Source of the DNA: Irineochytrium annulatum | Lineage: Eukaryota > Chytridiomycota > Chytridiomycetes > Chytridiales > Chytridiaceae | Assembly: GCA_027600665.1 (NCBI GenBank) | Contig: JADGJL010000087.1 | Span: forward strand, 1-45,900 | Length of the DNA: 45,900 bases | Direction of reading: 5' to 3' | In this document: positions 36,723 through 45,900 of the stretch, piece by piece | Layout of the letters: every line of letters starts with the position of its first letter | Position numbering within the stretch: the stretch's first letter is position 1 | Notes under the pieces: model-generated | Told to the model about the DNA's origin: nothing | Databases searched by the model: none | What the model saw: only the letters and a program-made list of their open reading frames with translations | Made by a program: the position numbers and the translations under genes

Positions 36723-38903
36723 ATGTCAGACAGCTTTCAAAGTGCCTATCAAGAAGAAGAGTACAGGTTAGAGCGAACGATGGAGGAAGTGGACAGTCAG
36801 TTGCAACGACTGCAAAATATTCCGGTGTATACCGGCCACGACTTCACAGAACAAGTGCTGGAAGCTGGACGCGAAGAGCGCCGCACCGCCTTGTCCAAGA
36901 GCGCGCAGCAACCCTATTTCGGACGCTTGGATTTCGAAGAACAGGGCAGTGGTGCACGGAAACCACTGTATATTGGCAAAGTCGGCGTAGACCGCGAAGA
37001 GGTGGGAGAGCATCCGCTCGTCATCGACTGGCGTGCTCCTGTCGCCAGCCTGTTTTACTCATTTACGGGAGGCGAAGCCTCCGCTACGTATGAAGCCCCG
37101 GAAGGGCTTATTGAAGGTTTGGTCTATCTGAAGCGAAACGTTGTTATTCGGCAGCGGATATTGGAACGTGTGGCGGATACATATAACCGTGACAGCGACC
37201 AGCCAGCGGTATCGGATGAATTCCTCGTTTATCGACTGGGAGAGAACAAGGATAACAAGCTCCGTGATATCGTATCTACGATTCAGGCGGAGCAGGATCT
37301 GATCATTCGTGCGGCGAGAAACACCGCATTGATCATTCAGGGTGTGGCTGGATCCGGGAAAACAACGGTTGCCCTGCATCGGCTGGCCTTTTTGCTGTAT
37401 CAGTACAAGGAGCAGGTATCTGCGGAGAAAATGGTTATTTTTGCACCCAACCACATGTTCCTGGATTACATCTCGGATGTGCTCCCGGAACTCGGAGTAG
37501 GGGACATCCAGCAGCGGACATTCCCGGATTGGGCGATGAACCTGCTGGGGCTGGAGATGCCTTTGGCGAATACGTCAGATACGCTCAACACCTGGTTCGA
37601 AACACCAGATGCACGGCCTGAATTGAATGATGATGTACCTGGACGGTATAAAGGATCGATCCGTTTCATGGAACTTATTCGAGAGTGGCTGTCGGGGATG
37701 GAAGCGGACTCCGTACCGGATATGGATTTCAGTCCATGGGATGGTAAGGTGCTTAGCAAGACGGAGATTGAGAACTGGTTCGGTGAGGAATACAAACATT
37801 ATCCGCTGGCCAAACGCAAAGAACGGGTCATGGCGCGGGTTCACCGCTGGATTGAGATGGAACTTAAGAAACCGATGCCAGAAGCTGTGCGTAAAGAACG
37901 CAAGAAAAAAGCATCTACTCGTGAGAAAGCTTATGCCAAAAAGTGGCCTCAATACGAGCCGCTTACGTTATACAAACAACTCTTCAAAGCTGCAAAGGGT
38001 GGCTCAGTGCCAGCCTCGCTCAGCGGGCTTATTCCAAAATTGGTCATGAAACAAACGGCAGCAGATCTGAAGCAGGATATCGTCCGTGAAGAGGATCTGC
38101 CTGCATTGGTATACATTCATACATTGGTTCATGATATTGAGGGTTCGGAGCGGTTCGATCATGTCGTAATCGATGAAGCGCAGGACTTTTCCCCTTTTCA
38201 TGTGGCGTTATTGGATCAGTTCGTCAAAGGGCATTCCTTCACCATACTGGGTGACTTGTCCCAAGGGATTCATGAGTACCGTGGTGTTCATGCGTGGGAT
38301 GAGATGAGTTCTCTGTTTCCTGAGGAGCAGAATGCATACTTTGCATTGACCCGAAGTTATCGTTCAACGATGGAAATTATCGACTATGCCAATACGATTC
38401 TGGAACGTGGTGTCAAGAGCGGAATTACGGCGATCCCTGTTTTCCGTAGTGGTGATCCGGTTCGGACATTGGCTTATGGAGGCGAAGGGCGGACGGCAAG
38501 TCTGGAGCAGGCTTTGAAGGTGTTAACGGTCAAAGACTACCGAACGGTCTCCATCCTGACCCGTACCCTGCATGAAGCAGAGGAACTTCATCGTGACCTT
38601 CAGGCCGCAGGCTGGGATCTGAACCTGATCGATGGTGGCAAAAAGCAGTACACGGGCGGACACTCTGTTTTACCTGTTTATCTGTCCAAAGGGTTGGAGT
38701 TTGATGCCGTTATCGTGGCAGACGTAGATCAGAAGCATTATCTGCCGAATGCCGGTGATGCAAAGCTGTTGTACGTGGGGTGTACACGGGCCTTGCACGA
38801 ATTGTGGCTCTTCCATGATGGTGATTTGCCAGAGTACGCGGCCGCAACACATAATCCGGGCGGGGAGCCCGTAACTATTCAGGGTTGGCCAGAACTTGGG
38901 TGA
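36723..38903 (+). CDS. helD: HelD-like helicase (RNA polymerase recycling factor)
   Basis: HelD is a UvrD-type superfamily 1 ATPase that frees stalled RNA polymerase from DNA and can help with drug tolerance in some bacteria. The 726-residue protein has an N-terminal coiled-coil arm (about residues 10-60, Glu/Arg-rich) expected to reach into the polymerase. The VIDWRAPVASLFY motif follows, then Walker A GVAGSGKTT (207-215), DEAQDF (Walker B/motif II), the GDLSQGIHEYRG motif, SKGLEFDAVIVAD and YVGCTRALHELW. GGAGGT lies about 8 nt upstream. The length is near that of B. subtilis HelD. Its own terminator follows. Confidence 0.9.
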   Translation: MSDSFQSAYQEEEYRLERTMEEVDSQLQRLQNIPVYTGHDFTEQVLEAGREERRTALSKSAQQPYFGRLDFEEQGSGARKPLYIGKVGVDREEVGEHPLVIDWRAPVASLFYSFTGGEASATYEAPEGLIEGLVYLKRNVVIRQRILERVADTYNRDSDQPAVSDEFLVYRLGENKDNKLRDIVSTIQAEQDLIIRAARNTALIIQGVAGSGKTTVALHRLAFLLYQYKEQVSAEKMVIFAPNHMFLDYISDVLPELGVGDIQQRTFPDWAMNLLGLEMPLANTSDTLNTWFETPDARPELNDDVPGRYKGSIRFMELIREWLSGMEADSVPDMDFSPWDGKVLSKTEIENWFGEEYKHYPLAKRKERVMARVHRWIEMELKKPMPEAVRKERKKKASTREKAYAKKWPQYEPLTLYKQLFKAAKGGSVPASLSGLIPKLVMKQTAADLKQDIVREEDLPALVYIHTLVHDIEGSERFDHVVIDEAQDFSPFHVALLDQFVKGHSFTILGDLSQGIHEYRGVHAWDEMSSLFPEEQNAYFALTRSYRSTMEIIDYANTILERGVKSGITAIPVFRSGDPVRTLAYGGEGRTASLEQALKVLTVKDYRTVSILTRTLHEAEELHRDLQAAGWDLNLIDGGKKQYTGGHSVLPVYLSKGLEFDAVIVADVDQKHYLPNAGDAKLLYVGCTRALHELWLFHDGDLPEYAAATHNPGGEPVTIQGWPELG

Positions 38904-38922
38904 ATAAAGTCTGTTAAACATT

Positions 38923-38970
38923 AAAAGGCATGACGTTCATGGGGAAATGTCCCATAAGCGCATGCCTTTT
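38923..38970. terminator. Bidirectional terminator between helD and the EamA gene
   Basis: AAAAGGCATG (38923-38932) pairs with CATGCCTTTT (38961-38970). An inner ATGGG/CCCAT stem strengthens it. The flanking genes are convergent. Confidence 0.88.
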
Positions 38971-39028
38971 CTGCATTTGTGCAAGAATGCTTAAACCTCT
39001 GAGAAAGAACGACAGTGGAAGTTTAGGG

Positions 39029-39931
39029 TTATGTTACCCTATTTCCCATTCTGGACGAGCGACGGTTCACCAGGAATATGCCGACAGCAATGAGTAAACC
39101 ACCTGCCAATGCAAACCACTGGACATGTTCTCCCAGCAAGATCCAACTCGACAATACACCAAAGAATGGTGCCAGGAACAGATAGGAACTGGTTTGAGCC
39201 GGATCACTATGTTGCAGCAAATAAAACCAAAGCGAGAATTGCATGATGGAGCAAACAAGCGTTAACCAGAGCAGTACGATAACCGAGGTGGTATTCACTA
39301 TAAAGTGAGGATGTTCAGTCCATACGCTCAGTAGAAGAAGCGCAGTACCTCCCGCGAGCATCTGATAGGCTGTTAAGACAAAAGTATCGTAGTCATCGCC
39401 CCAGCGTTTGATAAGCAATGTGGACACGGCAAAGGAGATCGCACCACCGAATCCAATCCAGGTGCCAGGACTAAAACTCATCTGCCATCCAAAGGTTAAC
39501 ATAATCCCCATGAAACCGAGCATAACACCGATCCACTGACTGAAGCGGAAGGTCAGTCTATATAAGAGAGCACTGAGGATAATGACCAGCAACGGATTGG
39601 TAAATGTAATAATGGCCGATTCGCCAGAGGTAATCCAGTTCATGCTGTAGTAGGCGCAGCCCATCACTCCTGCGGATTGGAACAGGCCAATGAGGATTAT
39701 TTTCAACCAAGACTGCCACTGGGCAGGTAATGGACGTTTACGTAGATACCAGGCCATCAAGCTGCCTGCCAGTACATAACGTAGACCCATGAGCAGGAAA
39801 GGTGGAGCATATAACATACCGATCTTGCCGACTGGAAACGAAGTACCCATGATTAGCGTTGTCAAAATGATCAAAATTGTATACTTCAAGGGTTGGATGG
39901 TGCGGATACTTTTTTCATGTCTGGAGTTCAT
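39029..39931 (-). CDS. EamA/DMT-family transporter
   Basis: A 300-residue protein with about ten membrane helices in two EamA repeats, characteristic of drug/metabolite transporters. Typical stretches are LIMGTSFPVGKIGM in helix 1, SGESAIITFTNPLLV, and SYLFLAPFFGVLSSWILLGEHVQW in the second repeat (split here). The start overlaps the SDR stop by 4 bp (ATGA), so it is translated with it. Substrate unknown; a small metabolite or amino acid is usual for the family. Confidence 0.9.
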   Translation of the reverse strand: MNSRHEKSIRTIQPLKYTILIILTTLIMGTSFPVGKIGMLYAPPFLLMGLRYVLAGSLMAWYLRKRPLPAQWQSWLKIILIGLFQSAGVMGCAYYSMNWITSGESAIITFTNPLLVIILSALLYRLTFRFSQWIGVMLGFMGIMLTFGWQMSFSPGTWIGFGGAISFAVSTLLIKRWGDDYDTFVLTAYQMLAGGTALLLLSVWTEHPHFIVNTTSVIVLLWLTLVCSIMQFSLWFYLLQHSDPAQTSSYLFLAPFFGVLSSWILLGEHVQWFALAGGLLIAVGIFLVNRRSSRMGNRVT

Positions 39932-40671
39932 AACGTTTGTCCACTATCTACAGTAATGAGCTGCCCGGTCATGGATTGCTGTTCAAGCGCAGCACAGATC
40001 ATGTGTGCGATATCCTCAGGCGAGGCGATTTTCTGCAATAATACTTCTCCACCGAGACGATGTATTCGCTCCTCGTTTCCAGCCCACCACCTTGTAGCAA
40101 CTGCGCCAGGGACGATAGCATTCACCCGAATGTGTGGTGAGAGTGCATGCGCAAGGGATAAGGTCAGGCCGTGAACTGCCGCTTTGGAGACGGCGTAAGG
40201 GAGGGATGAGCCAGAACCTGTGCTGCCTGCAATGCTGCCTAGATTCACGATGGAACCCCCACCAGTCTGTCTCATGCCTTCCGTCACTGCACGCACGCAA
40301 TGAAACATGCCTTTCACATTCACATCCACCAGCTCATTCCAGACGTCATCTGTAACAGACTCCAGGTCGTGCAGAGGGATGTGCTGCGTGATTCCGGCGT
40401 TATTTACAAGTGCAGTAATCGGGCCATAGGTTTCAGTTATTGTATTGACCATGCGCCGGACATCAAGATCATTGGCAACATTAGCTTGAACGGCGAATGC
40501 ATGGCCGCCCGTATGCAAAATGTGTTGAACAGTCTCGCTTGCTGCATCTTTGGAGCGCGAATAGTTGACAGCGACCAACGCTCCACGCTTAGCCAGCATT
40601 AGACTTACAGCACGGCCTATGCCTGTTCCGCCACCTGTGATCAAAGCAACTCTATTTTTCCAGTATGTCAT
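39928..40671 (-). CDS. Short-chain dehydrogenase/reductase (SDR)
   Basis: A 247-residue classical SDR. The cofactor loop is TGGGTGIG, NNAG is present, and the catalytic Ser-Tyr-Lys are seen in the NLGSIAGSTGSGSSLPYAVSK region. The C-terminal NAIVPGAVATRWW and TGQLITVDSGQ are family-typical. Arg/Ser after the second beta strand (NYSRSKD) suggests NADP(H). ATG at 40671 (MTYWKN) is 8 nt from AAGGAG; a GTG at 40680 overlaps that site. It forms an operon with the EamA transporter and is divergent from a LysR regulator, which may control it. Confidence 0.92.
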   Translation of the reverse strand: MTYWKNRVALITGGGTGIGRAVSLMLAKRGALVAVNYSRSKDAASETVQHILHTGGHAFAVQANVANDLDVRRMVNTITETYGPITALVNNAGITQHIPLHDLESVTDDVWNELVDVNVKGMFHCVRAVTEGMRQTGGGSIVNLGSIAGSTGSGSSLPYAVSKAAVHGLTLSLAHALSPHIRVNAIVPGAVATRWWAGNEERIHRLGGEVLLQKIASPEDIAHMICAALEQQSMTGQLITVDSGQTL

Positions 40672-40726
40672 GCCGAACACTCCTTATCATCATCCAGTCA
40701 GAGGACTGGTTAGGGATCTACATGAA

Positions 40727-40790
40727 TTGTAGTTCGGTTTGCACATGAAGTATAATGATTGGTAATGAAGTGGATATCATTTTGAATGAT
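40727..40790 (+). promoter_or_regulatory. LysR gene promoter and palindromic operator-like site
   Basis: TTGTAG (40727-40732) and a perfect TATAAT (40751-40756) with an 18-bp spacer precede the LysR gene. ATCATT-TTG-AATGAT (40776-40790) is a perfect inverted repeat containing T-N11-A, the LysR operator form. It lies downstream of the -10, fitting autorepression. Confidence 0.6.
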
Positions 40791-40807
40791 GTCAGAGTGG
40801 GGGGACC

Positions 40808-41695
40808 ATGGAGAGCGGGGATCTTAGAATATTTCAGTGTGTTGCACAGGAAGGGAATCTGACCAAAGCTGCTGCTAAGCTGGGGTATGTTCAATCCAAC
40901 GTAACGGCACGTATCAGGCATCTGGAAGCAGAAGTGGGTACAACGTTGTTCATTCGTCATAACCGGGGCATGACGTTATCTCCAGCCGGAGAGATGCTGC
41001 TGACGTATGCGGATAAAATTATTGGTTTGCTGAATGATGCTTCCAAGGCACTACGGGCGACAAGTACACCATCAGGTCCGTTGCGAATAGGGTCTACTCA
41101 GACGGCAGCAGCAGTTCGTTTACCTGAGCTTTTTGCAAAATATTATCAACAGTATCCCGAAGTGTCCTTGTCACTGGCTACGGGTAATTCGCAGATGCTT
41201 ATTGATCAAGTTATTGGGTATGAAATGGAAGGGGCTTTCATTGGTTGTTCCTGTGATCATCCCGATATCGAGTCCATCGATGTATTTGATGAAGAGTTAT
41301 TTGTGGTCTCGTCGGGTGTGGGGCCCGGAGAAGAGCTTACCCGTAAGCCGATCCTTGTCTACAGCATGGGATGCTCCTACCGACAGATTTTAGAGGAGTG
41401 GTTGAACTCAAGTGGGGTAAATCGTCCAGTGATTATGGAGTTTGGAACGCTGGAGGCGATTATTAGTGGAGTGACGTCCGGAATGGGGATTTCTCTGTTA
41501 CCAGAGATTGTGATTCGGCAGCAAATCGCAAATGGAAATCTTCGCAAACATTCGCTCCCTTCTGGCATAAGTAGAATGATGACTCGTTTTATTACACGCA
41601 AGGATGCGTTTGTCAGCAGTGCGCTTGGCGCATTTATAGCTATGTTACCACGGGAGTATGATATGATAGAGAGTGGTAATACATCAGAAGTGTAA
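40808..41695 (+). CDS. LysR-family transcriptional regulator
   Basis: A 295-residue regulator. The N-terminal winged helix-turn-helix covers about residues 1-60 (GNLTKAAAKLGYVQSNVTARIRHLE, split: GNLTKAAAKLGY then VQSNVTARIRHLE). An effector-binding domain begins near SGPLRIGSTQTAAAVRLP. GGGGGG lies 4 nt before the ATG. It is divergent from the SDR-EamA pair, so those genes are the natural candidates for its regulon. The inducer is unknown. Confidence 0.92.
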   Translation: MESGDLRIFQCVAQEGNLTKAAAKLGYVQSNVTARIRHLEAEVGTTLFIRHNRGMTLSPAGEMLLTYADKIIGLLNDASKALRATSTPSGPLRIGSTQTAAAVRLPELFAKYYQQYPEVSLSLATGNSQMLIDQVIGYEMEGAFIGCSCDHPDIESIDVFDEELFVVSSGVGPGEELTRKPILVYSMGCSYRQILEEWLNSSGVNRPVIMEFGTLEAIISGVTSGMGISLLPEIVIRQQIANGNLRKHSLPSGISRMMTRFITRKDAFVSSALGAFIAMLPREYDMIESGNTSEV

Positions 41696-41737
41696 ATGTA
41701 CACATGTTAAGGCAATCCGTTAAGGAAGTGATAAGCA

Positions 41738-43045
41738 ATGGATTTATTTTCGTTTCAGCAGGACTCCAAACCACAAGCCAGATTGCTCGCGGACCGCATG
41801 CGGCCAGAGCATCTGGATGAATATATTGGACAGGAACATATTATTGGACCGGGGAAATTACTACGGCGCGCCATCGAGGCGGATCAGATTTCGTCCATCT
41901 TGTTATATGGCCCTCCGGGATGTGGCAAGACAACCCTGGCACATATTATTTCTCAGCAAACGCAGGGACAGTTCGTTCGCCTGAATGCAGTGGAAGCTTC
42001 TGTCAAGGATGTGCGTGAAGTCATCGAACAGGCGCAAACGAACAAACAGCTGTATGGAACCAAAACCATTTTGTTCCTCGATGAGGTGCATCGGTTTAAC
42101 AGCTCACGTCAGGATGCGTTATTGCCAGCGGTAGAGAAGGGCACGATTATTTTTATCGGCGCGACGACAGAGAATCCCTTTCATTACGTCAATGGGGCCC
42201 TAATGAGCCGTTCAACTCTGTTCCAGCTAGAATCGCTGAACAAGGATCATTCCCTTATTGCGATGCGCAGAGCATTGAGTGATGCGGACAAAGGTCTGGG
42301 GTTCATGGAATTACAGGCAGACGATGAGGCGCTTGAGCATATTGCCACGATGGCCAATGGGGATATTCGGCGTGCGCTTAACGCACTTGAACTGGCTGCG
42401 TTGACGACGCCACCGGAGAAGGATGGCTCCATTCATATTACGCTTGGTGTAGCTGAAGAGTCTATTCGGCGCCCTATTGTGAAGGCCGATGAATCTACCC
42501 AGTATGATGTGCTGTCTGCTTTTCACAAGAGTATCCGGGGGTCTAGTGATGCGGCGCTGTTCTGGTTTCTATACGCGGTGGAGAAACTCGGTATGGACCC
42601 AATGACCTTCATCCGGCGCCTGATTGCAGCGAGCAGTGAAGACATTGGACTTGCGAACCCGCAAGCCATGACCCAGGCCATTGGAGCACTTGATGCATAC
42701 CGGAATAACGGCTGGCCCGAAGCCAAGCTGAACATCGCACAAGCGATTCTGTTTGCGGTCGAAAGTCCAAAATCCAATGCGGTATACACCGCCATCTCCA
42801 AAGCCATGAACGCCATTGATGAAGTGAAATCGGCAGAAGTTCCGCTGCACTTGCGAGATACGCATTATTCGGGTGCCGTGAAACTAGGGCATGAGGGCTA
42901 TCAATATCCGCATAATTACCCGGGGCATTATGTGAAGCAGGAATATTTACCAAAACAGCTTTCACGTAGAGTATTCTATGAGGCAACGGAACAAGGCAAC
43001 GAATCGAAGATCAGGCTGAACCAACAGCGGCGCAGGGAATTTTAA
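41738..43045 (+). CDS. rarA: Replication-associated recombination protein RarA/MgsA (YrvN)
   Basis: RarA is a AAA+ clamp-loader-like ATPase acting at stalled forks. The 435-residue protein begins with MDLFSFQ, then RPEHLDEYIGQEHI, Walker A GPPGCGKTT (about 58-66), Walker B ILFLDEVHRFNSSRQD and the sensor IGATTENPF. C-terminal landmarks are GHYVKQEYLP and LHLRD. It resembles RuvB in the N-terminal core but lacks its DNA-binding winged helix. In Bacillus it is also found near tcdA and cymR. Confidence 0.96.
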   Translation: MDLFSFQQDSKPQARLLADRMRPEHLDEYIGQEHIIGPGKLLRRAIEADQISSILLYGPPGCGKTTLAHIISQQTQGQFVRLNAVEASVKDVREVIEQAQTNKQLYGTKTILFLDEVHRFNSSRQDALLPAVEKGTIIFIGATTENPFHYVNGALMSRSTLFQLESLNKDHSLIAMRRALSDADKGLGFMELQADDEALEHIATMANGDIRRALNALELAALTTPPEKDGSIHITLGVAEESIRRPIVKADESTQYDVLSAFHKSIRGSSDAALFWFLYAVEKLGMDPMTFIRRLIAASSEDIGLANPQAMTQAIGALDAYRNNGWPEAKLNIAQAILFAVESPKSNAVYTAISKAMNAIDEVKSAEVPLHLRDTHYSGAVKLGHEGYQYPHNYPGHYVKQEYLPKQLSRRVFYEATEQGNESKIRLNQQRRREF

Positions 43046-43078
43046 GAACAGACAGATCAATCGGGAGATGCACACAAC

Positions 43079-43480
43079 ATGAAAGAGCTTATGTATATAG
43101 GAGCGGGTGGATTTCTTGGGACATTAACCCGATATGCCATACAGTTAGCGATACCAAGTGTCCATGGGGGGTTCCCTTGGGCAGTGCTACTAATTAATGC
43201 AATGGGAAGTCTTTTTTTAGGATGGTTCTTTACCATCGCTATTCCAGGCAAAATAACACCACAACTTCGACTGGCAATTGGCACAGGTTTTACCGGCGCA
43301 TTTACGACGTTCTCCACGTTTACATTGGATATTGTTCGTTTATCCGAAGGGGGCGAATGGGTGAATGCCTCCCTTTATATGATCGCAAGTGTGTTGGCAG
43401 GATTAATGCTTTGTGCGTTGGGAATGAGCATCGGACAGCGTATGATTGGAACACCAAGACAAGAGGGTGATGCCTCATGA
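43079..43480 (+). CDS. crcB: Fluoride channel subunit CrcB/Fluc, first copy
   Basis: Fluc channels export fluoride as dual-topology dimers. This 133-residue subunit has four membrane helices with GGFLGTLTRYAIQ, LLINAMGSLFLGWF and the phenylalanine-box motif GFTGAFTTFSTFTLD. Its stop overlaps the start of a second crcB gene by 4 bp, so the two products probably form a heterodimer. GGGAG is 11 nt before the ATG. No fluoride riboswitch is visible upstream. Confidence 0.93.
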   Translation: MKELMYIGAGGFLGTLTRYAIQLAIPSVHGGFPWAVLLINAMGSLFLGWFFTIAIPGKITPQLRLAIGTGFTGAFTTFSTFTLDIVRLSEGGEWVNASLYMIASVLAGLMLCALGMSIGQRMIGTPRQEGDAS

Positions 43481-43836
43481 TCTTATGGATTGGTTTGGCT
43501 GGTGTACTGGGTGCAGTACTGCGTTTCAGTCTAGGCAAATGGGTCTCGGGCTTGCTGGGAACGGCTTTTCCATGGGGGACATGGATCATTAACATCAGTG
43601 GTTCACTGTTGCTGGGGCTGTTATACGGGTGGCATCAATCGGTAATGATCTCAGATGTAATCTGGGTGATCTGGGGAACCGGATTCTGCGGTGCGTTCAC
43701 CACATTCTCCACTTTTGGCTATGAAACGTTAGGACTTATGGGTCGTCAACGATACGCTAGCGCCGCGCTCTATGTCGTCAGTTCGGTTGGAGTTGGGGTT
43801 TTGGCCTCCTTGGCAGGATTCTGGTTGACTGCATAA
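43477..43836 (+). CDS. crcB: Fluoride channel subunit CrcB/Fluc, second copy
   Basis: A 119-residue partner of the preceding gene. It has GVLGAVLRFSLGKW, WIINISGSLLLG and GFCGAFTTFSTFGYET, the same key motifs including the Thr/Phe fluoride track. ATG at 43477 overlaps the first gene's TGA, so translation is coupled. Paired crcB genes typically encode oppositely oriented subunits. Confidence 0.93.
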   Translation: MILWIGLAGVLGAVLRFSLGKWVSGLLGTAFPWGTWIINISGSLLLGLLYGWHQSVMISDVIWVIWGTGFCGAFTTFSTFGYETLGLMGRQRYASAALYVVSSVGVGVLASLAGFWLTA

Positions 43837-43872
43837 CGAACTATTTTTATTTTTTTTGCAAAGAAAAGCAGG

Positions 43873-43915
43873 AAAAAAGCCATCCTTCATGGTATACATG
43901 AAAGACGGCTTTTTT
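43873..43915. terminator. Bidirectional terminator between crcB and mnmA
   Basis: AAAAAAGCC pairs with GGCTTTTTT at the feet, and TTCATG with CATGAA near the tip. The stem is imperfect in between. The flanking genes are convergent. Confidence 0.9.
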
Positions 43916-43966
43916 AATAGGGATACACGGTATTGTGTATAATCCGCATTTTATGGACAAGCTCTA

Positions 43967-45295
<1,329 letters not shown>

Positions 45296-45412
45296 TTAAA
45301 AATGAGTTCTATGAATCTCTGCTGTGGACAGATCGTGAAACAAATGGTCATGGACTACAGGATACAATATAAAGTTTCCAATCGTTACTGAAAATTGAAA
45401 GAGGTGACTCCT

Positions 45413-45832
45413 TTGAAAATATCGACAAAAGGCCGTTACGGCCTCACAATCATGATGGAGCTTGCTGCCAGAACAGGCGAAGGCCCTACATCACTTAAGA
45501 GCATTGCCGAGCGCAACCAGCTTTCGGAGCATTACCTGGAGCAACTGATTGCTCCACTACGTAATGCAGGACTGGTGAAGAGCATTAGAGGTGCATACGG
45601 CGGTTATATCCTTGCAGGTGACCCTGCAACCGTAACTGCAGGCGATGTCATCCGTGTACTGGAAGGGCCAATCTCTCCCGTAGACTTCACAGAGGAAGAT
45701 GATCCGGCGAAGCGTGATCTATGGTTGCGTATCCGTGACGGTATTGCGGAAGTGTTGGATTCCACAACACTGAAAGACCTGATTACATTCCAGGATCAAG
45801 AGAAAAAAGATAGCTACATGTTCTATATTTAA
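45413..45832 (+). CDS. cymR: Rrf2-family cysteine metabolism repressor CymR
   Basis: CymR represses sulfur-assimilation genes, in Bacillus together with the cysteine synthase CysK. The 139-residue protein starts MKISTKGRYGLTIMMELA, very close to B. subtilis CymR, followed by the winged helix (TSLKSIAERNQLSEHYLEQL) and IRGAYGGYIL. It lacks the cluster of three Cys seen in Fe-S Rrf2 regulators such as IscR, which supports CymR. TTG at 45413 follows GAGGTGA by about 5 nt; an upstream TTG at 45395 precedes that site. The last 68 bp of the window after the gene hold only a GGCT-GAAA-AGCC hairpin (45849-45860). Confidence 0.92.
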   Translation: MKISTKGRYGLTIMMELAARTGEGPTSLKSIAERNQLSEHYLEQLIAPLRNAGLVKSIRGAYGGYILAGDPATVTAGDVIRVLEGPISPVDFTEEDDPAKRDLWLRIRDGIAEVLDSTTLKDLITFQDQEKKDSYMFYI

Positions 45833-45900
45833 TGCTGATTTGTATTATTGGCTGAAAAGCCTTATACAGCAAGGGTTTTCGAGGTTTAGTTTAAATGGGG

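Noticed and set aside
43046..43078. Fluoride riboswitch before crcB
   Set aside because: The gap after rarA is only 33 bp and contains none of the conserved crcB-motif sequence.
45833..45900. Attachment site or start of another gene at the window end
   Set aside because: Only a small hairpin (45849-45860) is visible in 68 bp; there is not enough sequence to support a claim.

Overview
The window reads as chromosomal DNA of a spore-forming Gram-positive bacterium of the Paenibacillus type. I infer this from the gene order, not from any database search. Much of the order matches the Bacillus block bofC - ruvAB - queA - tgt - yajC - yrzE - spoVB - comN - secDF - recJ - apt - relA - dtd - hisS - aspS - tcdA - rarA - cymR - mnmA. 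The differences are a ruvC gene beside ruvAB, separate secD and secF genes, and a large SpoIID/LytB protein between ruvB and queA. TTG and GTG starts behind strong Shine-Dalgarno sequences are common, and many genes end in strong hairpin-plus-T-run terminators. No prophage, insertion sequence or CRISPR array is visible.

Layout: (1) 1-200, tRNA-Leu(CAA), cut by the window edge, and tRNA-Pro(TGG). (2) 340-8475, bofC behind a sigma-G-like promoter, then ruvC-ruvA-ruvB, a SpoIID/LytB protein, queA, tgt and yajC. (3) 8511-11482, membrane proteins: a YrzE-like protein, a DUF421 protein and SpoVB. (4) 11701-18365, comN, secD, secF, a degenerate CDF-family protein, recJ and apt. (5) 18389-19705, a uracil permease-like gene on the minus strand. 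(6) 20079-24364, the (p)ppGpp enzyme Rel, dtd, a DJ-1/PfpI protein and a small stress-type protein. (7) 24366-31127, a non-coding-rich stretch, a SEC-C protein, a T-box leader, hisS, aspS and tcdA. (8) 31296-38970, a purine permease-like gene, a multidrug-type ABC half-transporter, a TetR regulator, a DUF4097-like protein, a small membrane protein and a HelD-like helicase. (9) 39029-41695, an SDR - EamA pair divergent from a LysR regulator. (10) 41738-45832, rarA, two crcB genes, mnmA (minus) and cymR.

Functional links: ruvABC, recJ and rarA serve recombination and repair. queA and tgt make queuosine, and mnmA and tcdA also modify the tRNA anticodon loop. yajC, secD and secF belong to the Sec translocase. 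hisS and aspS appear to be controlled together by one T-box RNA.

The most interesting non-coding signal is a roughly 220-230 bp element present twice, at 26801-27024 in the hisS leader and at 31296-31526 before the purine permease gene. Both copies lie in the same orientation relative to the downstream gene. They keep the same hairpins while loops and ends diverge. The second copy has perfect 17-bp inverted ends. Two further points stand out: the hisS-aspS T-box appears to carry an Asp (GAC) specifier, and a long leader of the SEC-C gene (about 24581-24965) is closed by a 10-bp long-range helix.
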